Positions 25,363 to 37,320 of a stretch of 64,000 nt of DNA are shown here, piece by piece (within the stretch, counting starts at the first letter, position 1; each line of letters opens with the position of its first letter). This stretch comes from Sambucus nigra (lineage: Eukaryota; Streptophyta; Magnoliopsida; Dipsacales; Adoxaceae): the NCBI GenBank assembly GCA_949130495.1, contig OX422223.1, positions 79,361,751 to 79,425,750 on the forward strand, in the 5' to 3' direction. The notes under the pieces were generated by a model. The model saw nothing but the letters and a program-made list of their open reading frames with translations. It made no database searches and was not told the DNA's origin. A program made the translations under genes and the position numbers.

Positions 25363-26286
25363 CCTGTGACACCCCAACTAATTAAATACTGGGTAACTAC
25401 TCCTTTATTAGATTAATACAGAATATCAAGTTGGTTCAGTCTTAGCATCACTATCGAAAACATTTAATTAATTACTAGCCACCTAATATTTAAATAGAGA
25501 GATGCCAAATTTTTATAATGAAATTAAATTAACATGCAACCGATTAAATTATAAGCTAAATATACCACATCCACATCATAACCATAATAAAATAGTAATG
25601 GAATAAATAAAATGATTCTGGAGTAACACTCCCCTGAATAATCCAAATACTGAATAAATACCAATAAATAAATAAATCCAACACTGAAATATAACTGAAA
25701 GTCCGAGAATGATTTCTCTAAATGGAAATCGGCGACATGTCCTAACTGATGAATGACCCTGAATAGAATCAAATGTAGAATGAGGAGGCATCTAATATCG
25801 AGATCCTGTAACTTCCACAATAGCTACAACACGTCAATGTAATGGAACTCCTATGCCCTGTGTCCCAGTGGCTGGGCACCTAAAAGGTTTTACAAGAAAA
25901 TAGATTTGGAAGCAAACGGGTCAGAGCCCGAGGTGAAAACAATTTAAAAATATAGAAAGAGTTTAATTGCATTAAATAGTAAATATTATAGACATGTTAG
26001 TTGCGTACTCTCACATGAGTTTCTCACCTCTAAACTAATCGTGCACGCTTAGCGTATTCCCTTAACCCATCCTAGTTCTGCCACTATCTAACTAGTTCGT
26101 ACTAACCCCTGCTTTCACATTCTAATATAAGGTGTCTAATCGTACTACACAACCAAGTTATCTTTATATCTCACATTCACATTCCTTAAATTACTTATTA
26201 CAAGTGTTATTTAATTTCTCATATTCATAGCTCGTTCAATTATCTTAGTTATTCACATCTACTAAGTAACAGTGAACCAGTTACAA

Positions 26287-26287
<1 letters not shown>

Positions 26288-26330
<43 letters not shown>
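26288..26330. repeat. (AT)n microsatellite
   Basis: About 21 AT units inside the right LTR. The corresponding site of the left LTR has only a short interrupted run, so this expanded after insertion. Confidence 0.95.
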
Positions 26331-26332
<2 letters not shown>

Positions 26333-27120
26333 GCTATCAAAACCATGTACATCACGTACGTAAGGATCACGCGTTTCGAATAACTCAGGAACCGTCTCAA
26401 TACAAATCACAAATATTGGAGGCGAACATAGTTCACATACCCATGGGTCACGCACATACCTATGCTCCCATGGTCAGCTGGCTTATCGACTCACAAATAA
26501 GTCATTCACAGTCCTATGTCCTTAAGGTAGCAATCTATATGCACCCGTAGGCACACAAAGATTAGATGGCCCTATTTCGAAAGCCGACCTCCCATGATAG
26601 CAAGTATGGTAGGTATGTCATACACATAAAATCCAGATACTAAGAAATCACACAACTTAGGTAATTATCACATTAATATAGGTATACACCAGCCCTACAA
26701 CTTAAATCTCATATGTAATATAGTGTCAGCCCGAATATTCTACGTAATATGTTTAGCGTAACAACTCTTGTCATACACGTCCGAATACTTAAACCTACCT
26801 TATAAGGTTACTAAGTCACCCACTAGTCTCTAAGGTTATCTCAGAAATTCCAAGTCCCTCTTCTACCGGTCCTAACCTTAAAATTAACACTCATCCACTT
26901 TAAATTCCGATTTCATGAAACTTCTAACCATACCTCACTCGGTTAACACTCAAAAGTATTCCATTTATTCCCATAATGTATAACGTATCCCGGGCATGAA
27001 TCGCAACCCTAATGAGCTTAACCAAGTCCCCCAATATTCTATTAAATCCCCTAAGGGTTCTTACAAGCTTGGGATTTGGTGAAACTTAATGGGAAATAAT
27101 CTACCAAAAATCAGGAGGAG

Positions 27121-27178
27121 TCGATCGATCGATGAAAAGTGTCGATCGATCGACATTCATGGGTCGATCGATCGATCA
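27121..27178. repeat. triple TCGATCGATCGA palindrome array (right LTR)
   Basis: Counterpart of 19991-20043. The palindromic cores are kept while the spacer between the first two blocks has changed. Confidence 0.9.
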
Positions 27179-28329
27179 AACAGGTATTGCGAAATCTGCA
27201 TTATTTTTTCTACGGGTTTTTTGAAGTTTAACCCTCAAATCCTCTACTATAATGTCCCAATCTCCCAAATATTTACTCCTAACATCATACCAATAGGAAA
27301 ACATAATTTTCAACGTTTTAAGATCATCAAATCAAATTGGGACATCAATTTCTTGGATCAATTCACATAATTTTCATCTAAAAACCCTAGTTCTCCTATT
27401 TCTTCAAGAACACAATATAGTTCATTACAAATTCACAAGTCCCTACACATGGATCATAATTTCATGGCTGCTATAATCCCAGAAGTTAAACTACATGCAA
27501 AACCTACCCAGATTACAATTTTAGTTCATCAAATCCATTCAATAATCACTATTCACGGTTATTCTCCAATTCTAATCTAACAAGGATGATATATGCACTA
27601 ATTTATTGTAAGTTAAATCACTTGCCAGGTAATGAAGATTCTGATCCTTTGTAGCAGATGGTACGGGAATGATCCCCTCTTTTTGATATATCCGGTGGTG
27701 GTGATGGTGGTGTAAAAGCCTCTAAGGGTGGTTTCTCCTATGGAAACTTTCCTCTCTTCTTCTCTAACTGCCGTTGGTGGTTTTTGGTTGTGATAACCCT
27801 AAGAGTTATTGTGTTGGATGATAATTTAAGTCTAAAATTCGTGGGTCATATTTCGTTAAAAAGTCAAAATGACTAAAATACCCTCCCGGGCTTCCGACTA
27901 GGCCTAAAATGCCCCGGGACCCAAACTAAACCCCCGGCTAGTGTTTTATGACTATCTCGACCCTTTTGGACATGTTAGGGCACTCAAAATGATCATACGG
28001 ATGACATAAAAATAATTTACTTTTAAATTCATTAAATTGGGTCCTGACACAACTGACACACGCGTCCCAACTTAATTTTTGGAACTGTCGTACTTTCAAC
28101 TCACGACAATTTTAATAAATTCAATAATCACATATTACCATAATCACTCAGCAATATTCAACATTATCATCATATTTAAATACTAACTCTCGTCTTGCTA
28201 GTTATTTAAATTCGAATTAATTTCCAATTAATTATCTCAAATTAATTTAATTAGTCCCATAAGTAAAAGCAATTTCATTTAATAAATCTCATAATTAAAA
28301 GCCAGAAAATTACGGGGTATTTCACTCTA

Positions 28330-28599
28330 ATACAATAGTATTAGAGGTATTAATGAGGCTTTAATATTTATTATATTTTTATCTTTTTAATTAAATGAGA
28401 CCCTTGATGTTACAAATAATACTTTTAAGAGGAGATTAATGGACATGAGAAAAAATAAAATCCCTCCATCATTATTACTTATGGTCTCTCTGTACTCCTC
28501 TTCCAAAAACCTTTACTTTCAGAACAAATGCTTCAACCTTTTGGTTTCAACAATGGAACCCCAAAGCCTCTACTTGCAGGTATTTATATTTTTTTTTTC
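28330..28599 (+). other. short pre-insertion DNA between two elements; possible exon
   Basis: This 270-bp sliver separates the Tekay-type element from SIRE A and continues at 51129. Its first bases complete a palindrome begun before 18181. Near its end a frame from ATG 28528 reads MLQPFGFNNGTPKPLLAG and is followed by a splice-donor-like CAG/GTATTT and a T-rich run. The DNA beyond SIRE A (51129-51230) holds a frame with KEFDSDLRDEEARSYDQ. Together these may be pieces of a host gene split by SIRE A. The frames do not join simply and no family was recognised. Confidence 0.3.
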
Positions 28600-29560
28600 T
28601 GTAAGGACATGATTTTATAAATGTCCGTTTAGTACCTAGGAAATTTTCTGTATATCTTAGATCACTACAAGTATGTCTGATACCGCTACATTCAGCACGT
28701 CTCTACATTCATCCATGATGGCCTCGACTTGAATCCGAAGTTATCACACACCCACTACCTTCATACGTCCGTAATGCATCAACATTGTCCTATCATGCAT
28801 CGTGCGTCTTCAACATTCATCTGTTCCCACTACTCCACTCGCAATTATGGTAAAATAATTTAATTGTAGTTTTTAATATTTGCATAAATATTTGGGAACA
28901 TTTTTAAAATAAAATTTTGAAGTTTGAAATATTTTATCTCGAAATAAGAATTTTTTCTAAGTGTAGATACGAACAAATACATGTCATTTAGATCGTTCGA
29001 ATGACAGAGAATGTCACGCGAAGACATTCTAACAACACCTCGCGCCATTCGATCGACCCACCACCTCGATTTCTATATTTAAGCAGTGTTCATTCTACAC
29101 ATTTTTTTCAAGTCTTGGTAGTGACATTTTTGCAATTTTTCTTCATTAAAACAAACTTTATTTTTCATGTTTTATACATTATTTTGATTCACGAACATCC
29201 TCTAAATGAAAGAAAATTGTTCTACTCATCTCGAGTTCTTGTGGAGAATAAGAAGGATGATTTTTCATTTATGATCATGGAGTTCTTGCGGGACCTCTTG
29301 ATGACGACACCGAACCGACACCTGTGGGTATTTCATGTGTCACTGTATTTCATTATAATCCGTGTAAGTAGAGATTTACAAATTATAGTGAAATAAAAAG
29401 GTTTTGCCCCTTTAGGGGATTTTTCCTTAAATTGTGTCTATCTTGCATGTTTGATTTATTTCATTTATCTGTTACAAATATTTGCAAGAGTTAAGACTGA
29501 ATTGGGCTAAAATTGGAATTTAATTAAATAAGTTGGACATTGATTGATGGCGCACTCTCA
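28600..29560 (+). repeat. left (5') LTR of SIRE A
   Basis: 961 bp. A TATA-like TATATTTAA lies at 29074-29082. A GTGAAATAAAAAGGTTTTGCCCC segment near 29388, shared with the right LTR, probably holds the polyadenylation region. A short TTCGAA-type palindrome cluster lies at about 28991-29053. Confidence 0.9.
29074..29082 (+). promoter_or_regulatory. TATA-like box of SIRE A LTR
   Basis: TATATTTAA followed by GCAGTGTTC. The right LTR has GTATTTAAGCAGTG at the matching place. Confidence 0.5.
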
Positions 29561-29563
29561 AAT

Positions 29564-29576
29564 TGGTATCAGGGCC
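29564..29576 (+). other. primer-binding site, iMet type
   Basis: TGGTATCAGGGCC, three bases after the LTR end. One mismatch to TGGTATCAGAGCC. Confidence 0.85.
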
Positions 29577-29670
29577 ATTTACACAATTTTATCGTGTAAT
29601 ATTTTCCGCATTTTTTTTTCTGGATATTAATTTTGTTCTAAAAATTGATCTTTGAAAAAGCGCAATTTCA

Positions 29671-31489
29671 ATGGAAAACTTATATAATAGAGTCCCAATT
29701 TTTGGCAAGCCAAATTACGCATTAGAAAGCCTGTATGAAATCTCACTTAAAGGCCATAGACAAATGTGTTTGGGTTGTGTATGAAAGAGGGTGGATGCCT
29801 CCCACTGTCACTGTAGATAACATAACTACTTTAAAATATGTGACTTCATGGACTGAGGATGAATTTAAATGGAGCACATATAACTCATGTGGGCTTAGTG
29901 CCATTTCTAGAGACGTCGCACCCGATGAGTTCCGACGCATCATGACGTGTACCACGTCTTAAGAATCATGGGATGTTCTTAAACTTACCCATGAAGGCAC
30001 TAATGCAGTTAAAGAATAAAAATTGCAAAACTTAACTACACAATTTGAAACTATCACCATGCTAGATTCTGAGTGTTTTGATGAATTTTATGCACGCTTA
30101 TCTGATATTATAAATACTAGTTTCAACTTAAGTGAACATATTCCTGATGCTAGAGTAGTTCAAAATTTTTTGAGATCAGTGCCTAAGAGATTTATCCCCA
30201 AAGTAACTGTGTTAAATTCATTAGGTAATTTGAGTAGGCTGAAATTAGAAGAATTAGTGGGAGACCTACAGACTTATGAAATCGACATATTCCCTAACAC
30301 GATAAAATCAAAAGACAAAGGGTAACACTTAAAGCCCAGGATAGGAAGAATGAGGGTTCGGTGAGAAAAAGAGGTGATTCGTCTAAGAAAAGAGAGGAAG
30401 AGATGTCTGATTCTGATTTTGACTTAGACAATTTGGCCTTATTTGCAAAGAAATTCATAAAAATTCTCAAATTAAAGAAAAATGGGAATTTTAAAGATAA
30501 AAAGAATTTTGAGAAAAGTAAATCTAAAAATAAATTTGAGAAAGATAAAAAGGAAACCCCTAAGAAAGACGGAGAGAGATGTTTAAGTATGGCGGTAGAG
30601 ATCATAGGGGTTTTGAGTGTGCGACTAGGTTGAAACGTCTAGAACAATACAAAGTTGCTTTGAATGCCTCCCTGAGTGACGATAGTGAGGTCAAGTCGGT
30701 GGATTCAGGAGACGAATCAACGCATTAATATAACTTCACTGCATTCATGTCTAGTCATGTGAGTACTGACAGTTCCCCACACGATGATGAGGATGCAAAC
30801 ACACTGGGACACCTTAACAATGATAGTGATGTGAGTGAGGGGAGGATGGTGCAAGTGAGAGCGAGAGTGATCTCCGACATGCGTACGCTAATTTATATGC
30901 TGATACTTTTAAGACCAAAAGGCGTAACAAAGTGTTAGCTCTTAGGATAACAACACTAGAGAAGGATTTAGGAGATATGAGAGCGAGAGAGACTGTTTGC
31001 ATTGAGAGAGATAGAGAGTTTGTGTAGAAATGGAGAGTCAGTTTGGTGAGAGAGAGATGCTTAGAGAAAGAGAAAGAGGGCTTGACCAAGTAAGTGGCTA
31101 GTCTTACGAGTGAGCTCCAGACCTCCATGGAAACTCAAAAGAAACTTGAAGCCCTTGTAGCCCAACTTGCTCATGACCTTGAGATAGCCAGGGAGGTCAA
31201 GGTAAAGAATGATGATAGATCTGGAAAGATGGAAAAGATGCTATTCGCCCACACTTTAGGTTTTGGTGAAAGGCAGGGAATTGGTTTTGATGGTGCCTCC
31301 ACGTCCCATTTGACATCAAAACTGATTCCTGAGTTTACTACGAACCCATATGGCCATCGCCAAAAACCCAGAAGAAGCGTTCGACTAAGAGAAGCAAACC
31401 AAGGTCGACCACAGCATGTGTACTTTTGTACCTACTTCAAAAGAAAGGGCCACCTTAGGGAGTTTTGCTATAGTTTGGTTCGAACATGA
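29671..31489 (+). pseudogene. gag: SIRE A gag (capsid/nucleocapsid), broken
   Basis: The first ATG after the primer site starts MENLYNRVPIFGKPNYA, the usual gag opening (F.G.NY..W). Frames 29735-29962 and 30023-30325 lie in the same phase, split by two stops. They carry the capsid-like region: SWDVLKLTHEGT, then an FDEFYARLSDI block, then NFLRSVPKRFIPKVTVL and LEELVGDLQTYE. A shifted frame from 30361 is Lys-rich. A zinc knuckle remains near 30582-30626 (FKYGGRDHRGFEC, with a Cys replaced by Tyr). A charged, probably coiled-coil stretch follows. A second decayed knuckle (FCTYFKRKGHLREFC) lies near 31425-31470. Multiple stops and frameshifts make it non-functional. Confidence 0.85.
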
Positions 31490-31659
31490 CGTACATTTTC
31501 TCCACCACGTGCCACTAGAGATTTCTTAAGTCTTAGAGAGCAGGTTGAGTTTCTAGTTGCCACTTCTCAGAGTAATGGAAGAGTTCCAATAGATTCCTAT
31601 GACGTCAGCGGACACTTCAAATATATTGACTAGAGCTAACAATGACAAGGGCAAACATA

Positions 31660-31990
31660 AGGTTACCTCATCTTGGGTACCTAAACTCGAAGCAAAATCC
31701 CTTGTTGTTCATGTTGCTCTTAAAGCACATAACACTTCTCAGTGGTATTTCGACAGTAGGTGATCCAGACACATGACATGTGATGTCTCATTTTTTACCT
31801 ACCTATAGGATCGCAAGGAAGGTAAAGTTACCTTTGGAGACGGGAGCAAATCTAGCATAGTAGGATGAGGTACAGTAGAGATACTAGGATTTACTAAGCT
31901 AGAGGATATTTTGTACGTAAAAGGTTTAAAATCAAACCTTCTCAGCATTAGCCAACTGTGTGACGCTACTTTGCAGTAAATTTTGATCGG
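31660..31990 (+). pseudogene. pol: SIRE A protease region, broken
   Basis: SSWVPKLEAKS opens the region, followed by WYFDS with the active-site Gly changed to Arg and then a stop (31752-31763), then SRHMTCD. Downstream VTFGDGSKS and LKSNLLSISQLCD are the conserved copia blocks after the DSG site. Loss of the Asp-Ser-Gly triad plus in-frame stops abolishes activity. Confidence 0.85.
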
Positions 31991-32009
31991 AACAAATGCA
32001 ATGTTTATG

Positions 32010-32380
32010 ATCAAGCCGATAAACTTCTATTTCAAGGGGTGCAGACTGAAGATAATTGTTATGGGGTTGTGCCCAAATTCTCATTTGCCTATAATAGCGC
32101 CACGATCACTCCTATGGATATGTGGCATCAATGTCTAGGTCATTTGGACTTTAGAGATTTTGAAAAATTAGTTAAAAAGGACCTACTAAGTGGCTTTCCA
32201 TCACTTGGATAACCGACTTTCGCAGTTTGTGGACCCTTTTAGTTGGGAAAGCAAGTTCATAGTCCCCATAGAAAGTTGAATTCCATTACCACTTCATGAG
32301 TGCTTGAGTTGATACACATAGATGTTATGGGTCCTACTCATACTGAGAGTTTGGGTGGTAAGAGGTATATCCTCGTGATG
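32010..32380 (+). pseudogene. pol: SIRE A integrase, N-terminal part
   Basis: MWHQCLGHLDFRDFEKLVKK is the GAG-pre-integrase/zinc-binding block (His residues kept). The Cys pair reads CGPF, so one zinc ligand is lost. ELIHIDVMGP carries the first catalytic Asp, and SLGGKRYILVM is the last block before the break. The frame is cut at 32380 by the Athila-like insertion and resumes at 41682. Confidence 0.85.
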
Positions 32381-35295
32381 TGATAAATAACTTTTGCATA
32401 TATTTTTTTTTCGTCGTTGCTTGAAAGTCCTCTAATAAAAATCTCAATTACCTACAAAAATATAACAAACTCAAGAGTAGAGCGGTAAGTAAGGGTATCA
32501 ATCCACATTAAGGGGGTAAGCTAGAAACAAACTCAATTGTAATTCAATTTTATTTTCTTTTTGGGATTTTTGATTTTTCTATTTTTTTAGCTTTTTCAAT
32601 ATTAAAACAATTTGGGTGAGATGAAGTGAAACTAAAATTAAACTAAAATCAAAGATTAAATGTCAAACTAAAAAGAGACAAAAAAATGAATAACAAAGTC
32701 TAACACTAAAATAAGAGATCAAGTGAGGTAAATAATCGCGAGAACAATCAAGAAGTGGGACTACACCACAAATTTTAGCTATTCTAACTAATTAATTTAA
32801 TTATTTAAATTTTTCCAAATTAATATCAAAATTACAAATCAACTTTCATTGCAAGTGTAATTTCAATAGTAATCTTTTAGAAAATTAAGTTTAACCCCCC
32901 ACAACTCTAGAAAATAGATCTACACTCCTTTTAATTAATACCCGCAATGATCGATTTATCAAAATTTATGTAAATCTAGAAAATAAATTTTAGAGTTGAA
33001 ATTCAAGGAATAATACCACACTTAAGAAACCCCTATCTCTAGTTCGAATATAAAATGGGTATTATAACTTAGAATAACGATTTTCTCTCGAAAATCATTT
33101 ACCATCTCTCAAGGCGTAAATTTAATGGCGATGGATCAAAATTAATATTCAAAAGGAATTTTCAAGTAATCAAACTAATTAAATTAAAATAACATCAAAA
33201 AAGGGTTCACCCCTCCCTTTGAAAGGGGATTTAGCCTGACATGATATTAAACATGATAATCAAATGAACTAGGCAATTAAAATAAAAGTAGAGAAGAGAA
33301 CAATCAAACCAAATCTCTTTGAGTGAAATTGACCTCCGATCCTTGAATTTGCAATTTACATCCCTCCAATTTGTGTGATAAAACCAAAATTACATCAACA
33401 ATTACACTAAAAAATGGATTCTCACTAATTTATTTTTCTCACTAATCTAAAAAAAGTAAAATAAAATAAATTCTAACCTAAAAAAGAAACTAAACTAAAA
33501 AAATGGTGTTTCTCTCTTTAAAATTCTCTCTACAATTTTCTACCTCAAGCCCTCTTCAAAATGGTCTTCTTCTTCCTTAAATAGTAGGCATGGAGCATGG
33601 GGGTAAATTGGGTAATAGAAGTGCAAGAGCATGGGGTGTGTGCACATGAGGTTTGAGAGGTGTGAGGTCATAGGGGCAATTTTGAAATTGGTCACACATG
33701 TGGGTAGTGGGGTGATGGAGAGGAAACGAATCAGATTTTCTTATGAGGGTATTTTCGGAAAATAAAGGGTAAGTGGTTAAAGACAAGTTGGTTAATTTAT
33801 TTTATTTTTGGTTTTTGATTTATGGTCTTGACTTGGACTTTCAGGTGGTAAAAAAAACGATTTTGGCATTTGGGAGATTTTGAAGAAACGGGTCTCGGGT
33901 TCGAGGTGGTTCCGGATTCGGGTGTCGGAGTTGCCATGGGTTAAAGGGTTAGGTCCGGCGGGTGAGGATGTGGGTTTGTTTGTGTTGTAATGGAGGTGGG
34001 TTTATTGTTAATGGTGGATGATGATGATGATGAATAGTGATGAGTTTAGTTTTTGTTGTTGGTTAATGTGGTGGTGGATGAGAGGAGAGAGAAAGTGGTG
34101 GGAGGTTTGTTGGAGAAGATAAAGTTGGATTTGTTTTGGTGTGGTGAGGGTGTAGATGAGTAGGATGTGGGTAAGGGGTTGGTTGTGTGTGTGGTGAGGT
34201 GTATAGGATTATGGTGAGGGTGAGATGAGTGTGTGGTGTAGGATAAGTGTGTGTGAGTGTGTTAGTTTAGGTGTGTGTGTGTTAGTTTGTAACCTTTAAA
34301 AAATGTAGACTAACTAACTAAAAAGAACTAATAAAATTAAAAATTAAAATCTAAAAAATAAAAATCCTAATCTATAAATAAAATAAAGACTCAATAAAAA
34401 AATGAAACTAAAAAGAAATGAAAAAAAACTAAAAATAAAAAAATAAAAAAACTAAAACTAAAAATAAAAATAAAATTCTAATAAAACTAAAACTAAAATA
34501 CTAAAAAAATGTGAAAACTAAAAAAAACTAAAAAATAAATGAAATGCCACAAAATATAATCCTAATAAAAACTAAAAACTAATAAAAAATTAAAATAAAA
34601 TAAAATTATACTAATAAAAATAAAATAAAATAAATAGAAAATAAAACCTAGAATTTCTAAAAAAATCTAAAATAAACTCTAAAAATAAAACGACTCTAAC
34701 TAAAAATCTAAAAAAAACATGTAAAAAGGCACAAACTAAAATAAAATCAACCTAAAAAATGAAAAATAAAAATCAACTAAAAATAAAAATAATTGACACG
34801 ACACGACACACTACACAAACTCTAAAAAAAACACGGCTAAATTAAAAACTATAGAAATATAAAATAAAAAAAATAAAAACAAAGTAAAATAATACTAAAC
34901 TAACTAAAAACAAAGAAAATATAAAAAATAATACACGACGCGCTAAAAATATAAAGAAATCCTAAAAATATATACATGACTCAATAACATAGTAAAATAA
35001 ACTCTAAAAACAAAATGACATAAATAAAAATTTAAGTAAAAGAAATAAAGGGGACAAATCAAACACACACGGGGTTGGGACAGGCTAAGGCTCAGTTTGG
35101 GGTAGGATCGGGTTACGTGAGAGGGTATTAGCTCCATTTGATTCACATTTGCCTCGAAATAATGCTTTTTGAACCCACAAATGCAATCAAGCCCGCGCAA
35201 TGAACATTTACACGCGTAAGACCATTATTAGCGAGGATTAGCAACTAAAATACGTCTATTCGAGGTATAAAATGTATACTTTTGGGTGCTTATCA
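32381..35295 (-). repeat. left (3') LTR of Athila-like element
   Basis: 2915 bp. It contains a long stretch of ACTAAAAATAAAA-type low complexity (34310-35040). A minus-strand TATA-like CTATTTAAGG lies near 33575-33585. About 0.86 kb (32735-33585) has no counterpart in the other LTR, and part of the low-complexity tail is also unique to it. Confidence 0.85.
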
Positions 35296-35310
35296 CACCA
35301 CCCCCAAACA
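35296..35310 (-). other. polypurine tract of Athila-like element
   Basis: Minus strand TGTTTGGGGGTGGTG directly before the LTR start TGATAAGCACCC. Just upstream is CTCGAGGACTAGCAACG, a box commonly placed before this tract. Similar G-rich copies occur at about 36860, 37063 and 37217. Confidence 0.7.
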
Positions 35311-37320
35311 GAGCGTTGCTAGTCCTCGAGCAATAAGATAGAGAGAAAGAGAAAGATAAGAAACAAAAAATGTACCACTTTCCCGGGCACTTGCGATGTG
35401 CAACAAGCCTTTAAACCTATAGGTTTCCCTATAGGACGAGTTGTGTCTCGCGAGGGTTTGCAGGAAATATACCCACAAAATTCTTATTTGCAATGATTTA
35501 TTGAAAGGTAGTGAATCTCTTATTAGAGATAGAATGATCGCACAATCCATCATGAGAGAAATAATTTCAAAAATACAAGCTAGAATGTGTAAAATTTTTA
35601 TCTAAGTAAATACTCAAGGCACACCCTTTCTATAACTTAACATGTGTGGCGTGAATCAGTCAAAATGGGTCGAGCATCATAAGAGTAATTCCTAGATTAC
35701 CTCTTGGAATCAACGCTTCAACTTCAAATCTCACGGATATATCTCTATCAAACGAACTCTCGAGATTAGGGTTAGGGTATCGCTCTTGTGTGAGGAGGTG
35801 AGTAAATGTAAGAAAGTTCAAACGTCTCACACACACATAAGAAAGAACGAACATTAAGAAAGAAAATGATCTCATGAAAGAATGCTAACAACTATAGTAA
35901 GAACGTCGAGTTATTCACCACGTTGACTTTCATTTGTCCGAACACCTAGGGAAAAATATGGATGTATATGGGTGAGGGGGAAGTGAAATGAGGTAGGATA
36001 GGATATAATGGTGATGGATATATCATGTGAGAGAGTGTCCAATACATGAAAAATATATGTCTTTATTACAACAAAATAAACTACAAACTCTCTTTCTTTT
36101 ATTTTTCTCTCTTTTTTCTATTTTTCTTTTCTTTTTCTCTATATTCTTTTTTTTCTTTATTTTTTTTTCTCTCTCTTTTCAAACCAACACTGAAGACATT
36201 TAATATTTGGAATCAACACTCTTTTTCTCAATATGATGGATGATATATAGATGTGGTGGGATATGTATATGGATGGGGAGAATATGGAAAGGTAATGGGT
36301 GAGTGAATGGAAATGTGATAGGGAAAAGTGGTAGGTGTATGGATGAAAACCTAGTGATCGGGACAAATTTAAAGACACATATTTCTTACAACTCGAAAGT
36401 GATGTCGTTCTCAGTGATCAAGCCAAAAATTTAGTGAAGAATAATGAGATCGTACAATGATTTAAGTGTGGACCCAAAGGAAGTTGAATCAACTTGTGAC
36501 TTGAAGATTGCGTAAAACACTCTGAAAGGGTGAAAGGCACAAATCTCACAAGCTAAAGTCTCTACTAGTGATCCTTAAGGTTTTCTTGAGAATTGTAGCA
36601 CTCTTCAACTCTAAACTGCAGTGACGTGATAAGTGCGCAAATTTTTGTTGAGTTTAGGAATTCAAGGTGCAAAATGCCTTGTTATGTATTACATAAGATA
36701 TTTAGAAAAAATATTCTCTAGCTTGATTCCTAGATTTTGAAATATGGATAATAGAAAATTCACGTCAATGATTGAGATGAAAGAAACTACACGAAAATTT
36801 TGAAAATCAGGTTTAAAAATCCAAATTTTTTCAAAAGAGGCACGATTTTGATAAAACTCCCCACCCCAAACAAAAAGGAACATCGTCCTCGATGTTAAGG
36901 AAAATGATTTTTAAATTGAGAGAAAAAGGAGGAAAGAGATTACTATAATCAACCGCTAATGAAGTGGAAAATGTGAAGCTAAGATGAAACCTGAATAAAT
37001 GAGTGAGATAGAAAAATATGTACATGTATACAAAGCATGGTATAACATTGGGTGATGTGGAACACCACCCCCAAACAGGATAAGACTAGTACAAAAAACA
37101 ATGGGCTGCCTCCCAGTAGCGCAAATCTTAATGTCTTCAGCCAGACCGAAGGGAATCTCACCTTAAAGATAGGAACTAGGAAAGCGCAGGGGGACAGAAA
37201 AATCGGATGATGATAATCACCCCCAAACAAGACTGAAGTGTCAGCCTTGTTGGATAAAGGCTAAAATGGTTAATGCACTTGTATGGAAAAGTGTATCACA
37301 CAATGCAAAGCATCGGTGGA
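35311..37320. other. internal non-coding region of Athila-like element
   Basis: AT- and T-rich tracts, small frames only. No RT, RNase H, integrase or protease block was seen on either strand. Three extra purine-tract-like copies lie here. Confidence 0.55.

Larger units (their letters stand above)
18181..28324 (-). mobile_element. Tekay/Del-type LTR retroelement, coding-dead
   Basis: Structurally complete: two LTRs of about 3 kb starting TGTGACACCCC and ending GGTATTACA or GGTATTTCA on the plus strand. It has a perfect 5-bp target duplication CTCTA (18176-18180, 28325-28329), a polypurine tract beside the left LTR and an initiator-Met primer site beside the right LTR. The order of primer site and purine tract fixes transcription on the minus strand. 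LTR ends and the GGACGAAATTCC box before the purine run are typical of Tekay/Del chromoviruses. The 4.2-kb internal region shows no gag, protease, RT, integrase or chromodomain that I can read. It is therefore either a large derivative that depends on a partner or a heavily decayed copy. Confidence 0.85.
25365..28324 (-). repeat. right (5') LTR of Tekay-type element
   Basis: 2960 bp, direct partner of 18181-21171. It differs by scattered substitutions, an expanded (AT)n tract at 26288-26330 and loss of the adjoining segment present in the left copy. Confidence 0.88.

Noticed and set aside
26249..26550. ORFs with YIYIYI runs on both strands
   Set aside because: Produced by the (AT)n tract in the Tekay LTR.
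30294..31128. Minus-strand Leu/Ser-rich ORFs opposite SIRE A gag
   Set aside because: Antisense of the Lys/Glu-rich gag tail; hydrophobic composition follows from that.
34307..35040. Possible satellite of ACTAAAAATAAAA units
   Set aside because: Irregular low-complexity DNA within the Athila-like LTR; no stable period.
36046..36378. Phe/Ser-rich ORFs that could look like membrane proteins
   Set aside because: Encoded by a T/C-rich low-complexity tract; the hydrophobic runs come from base composition.
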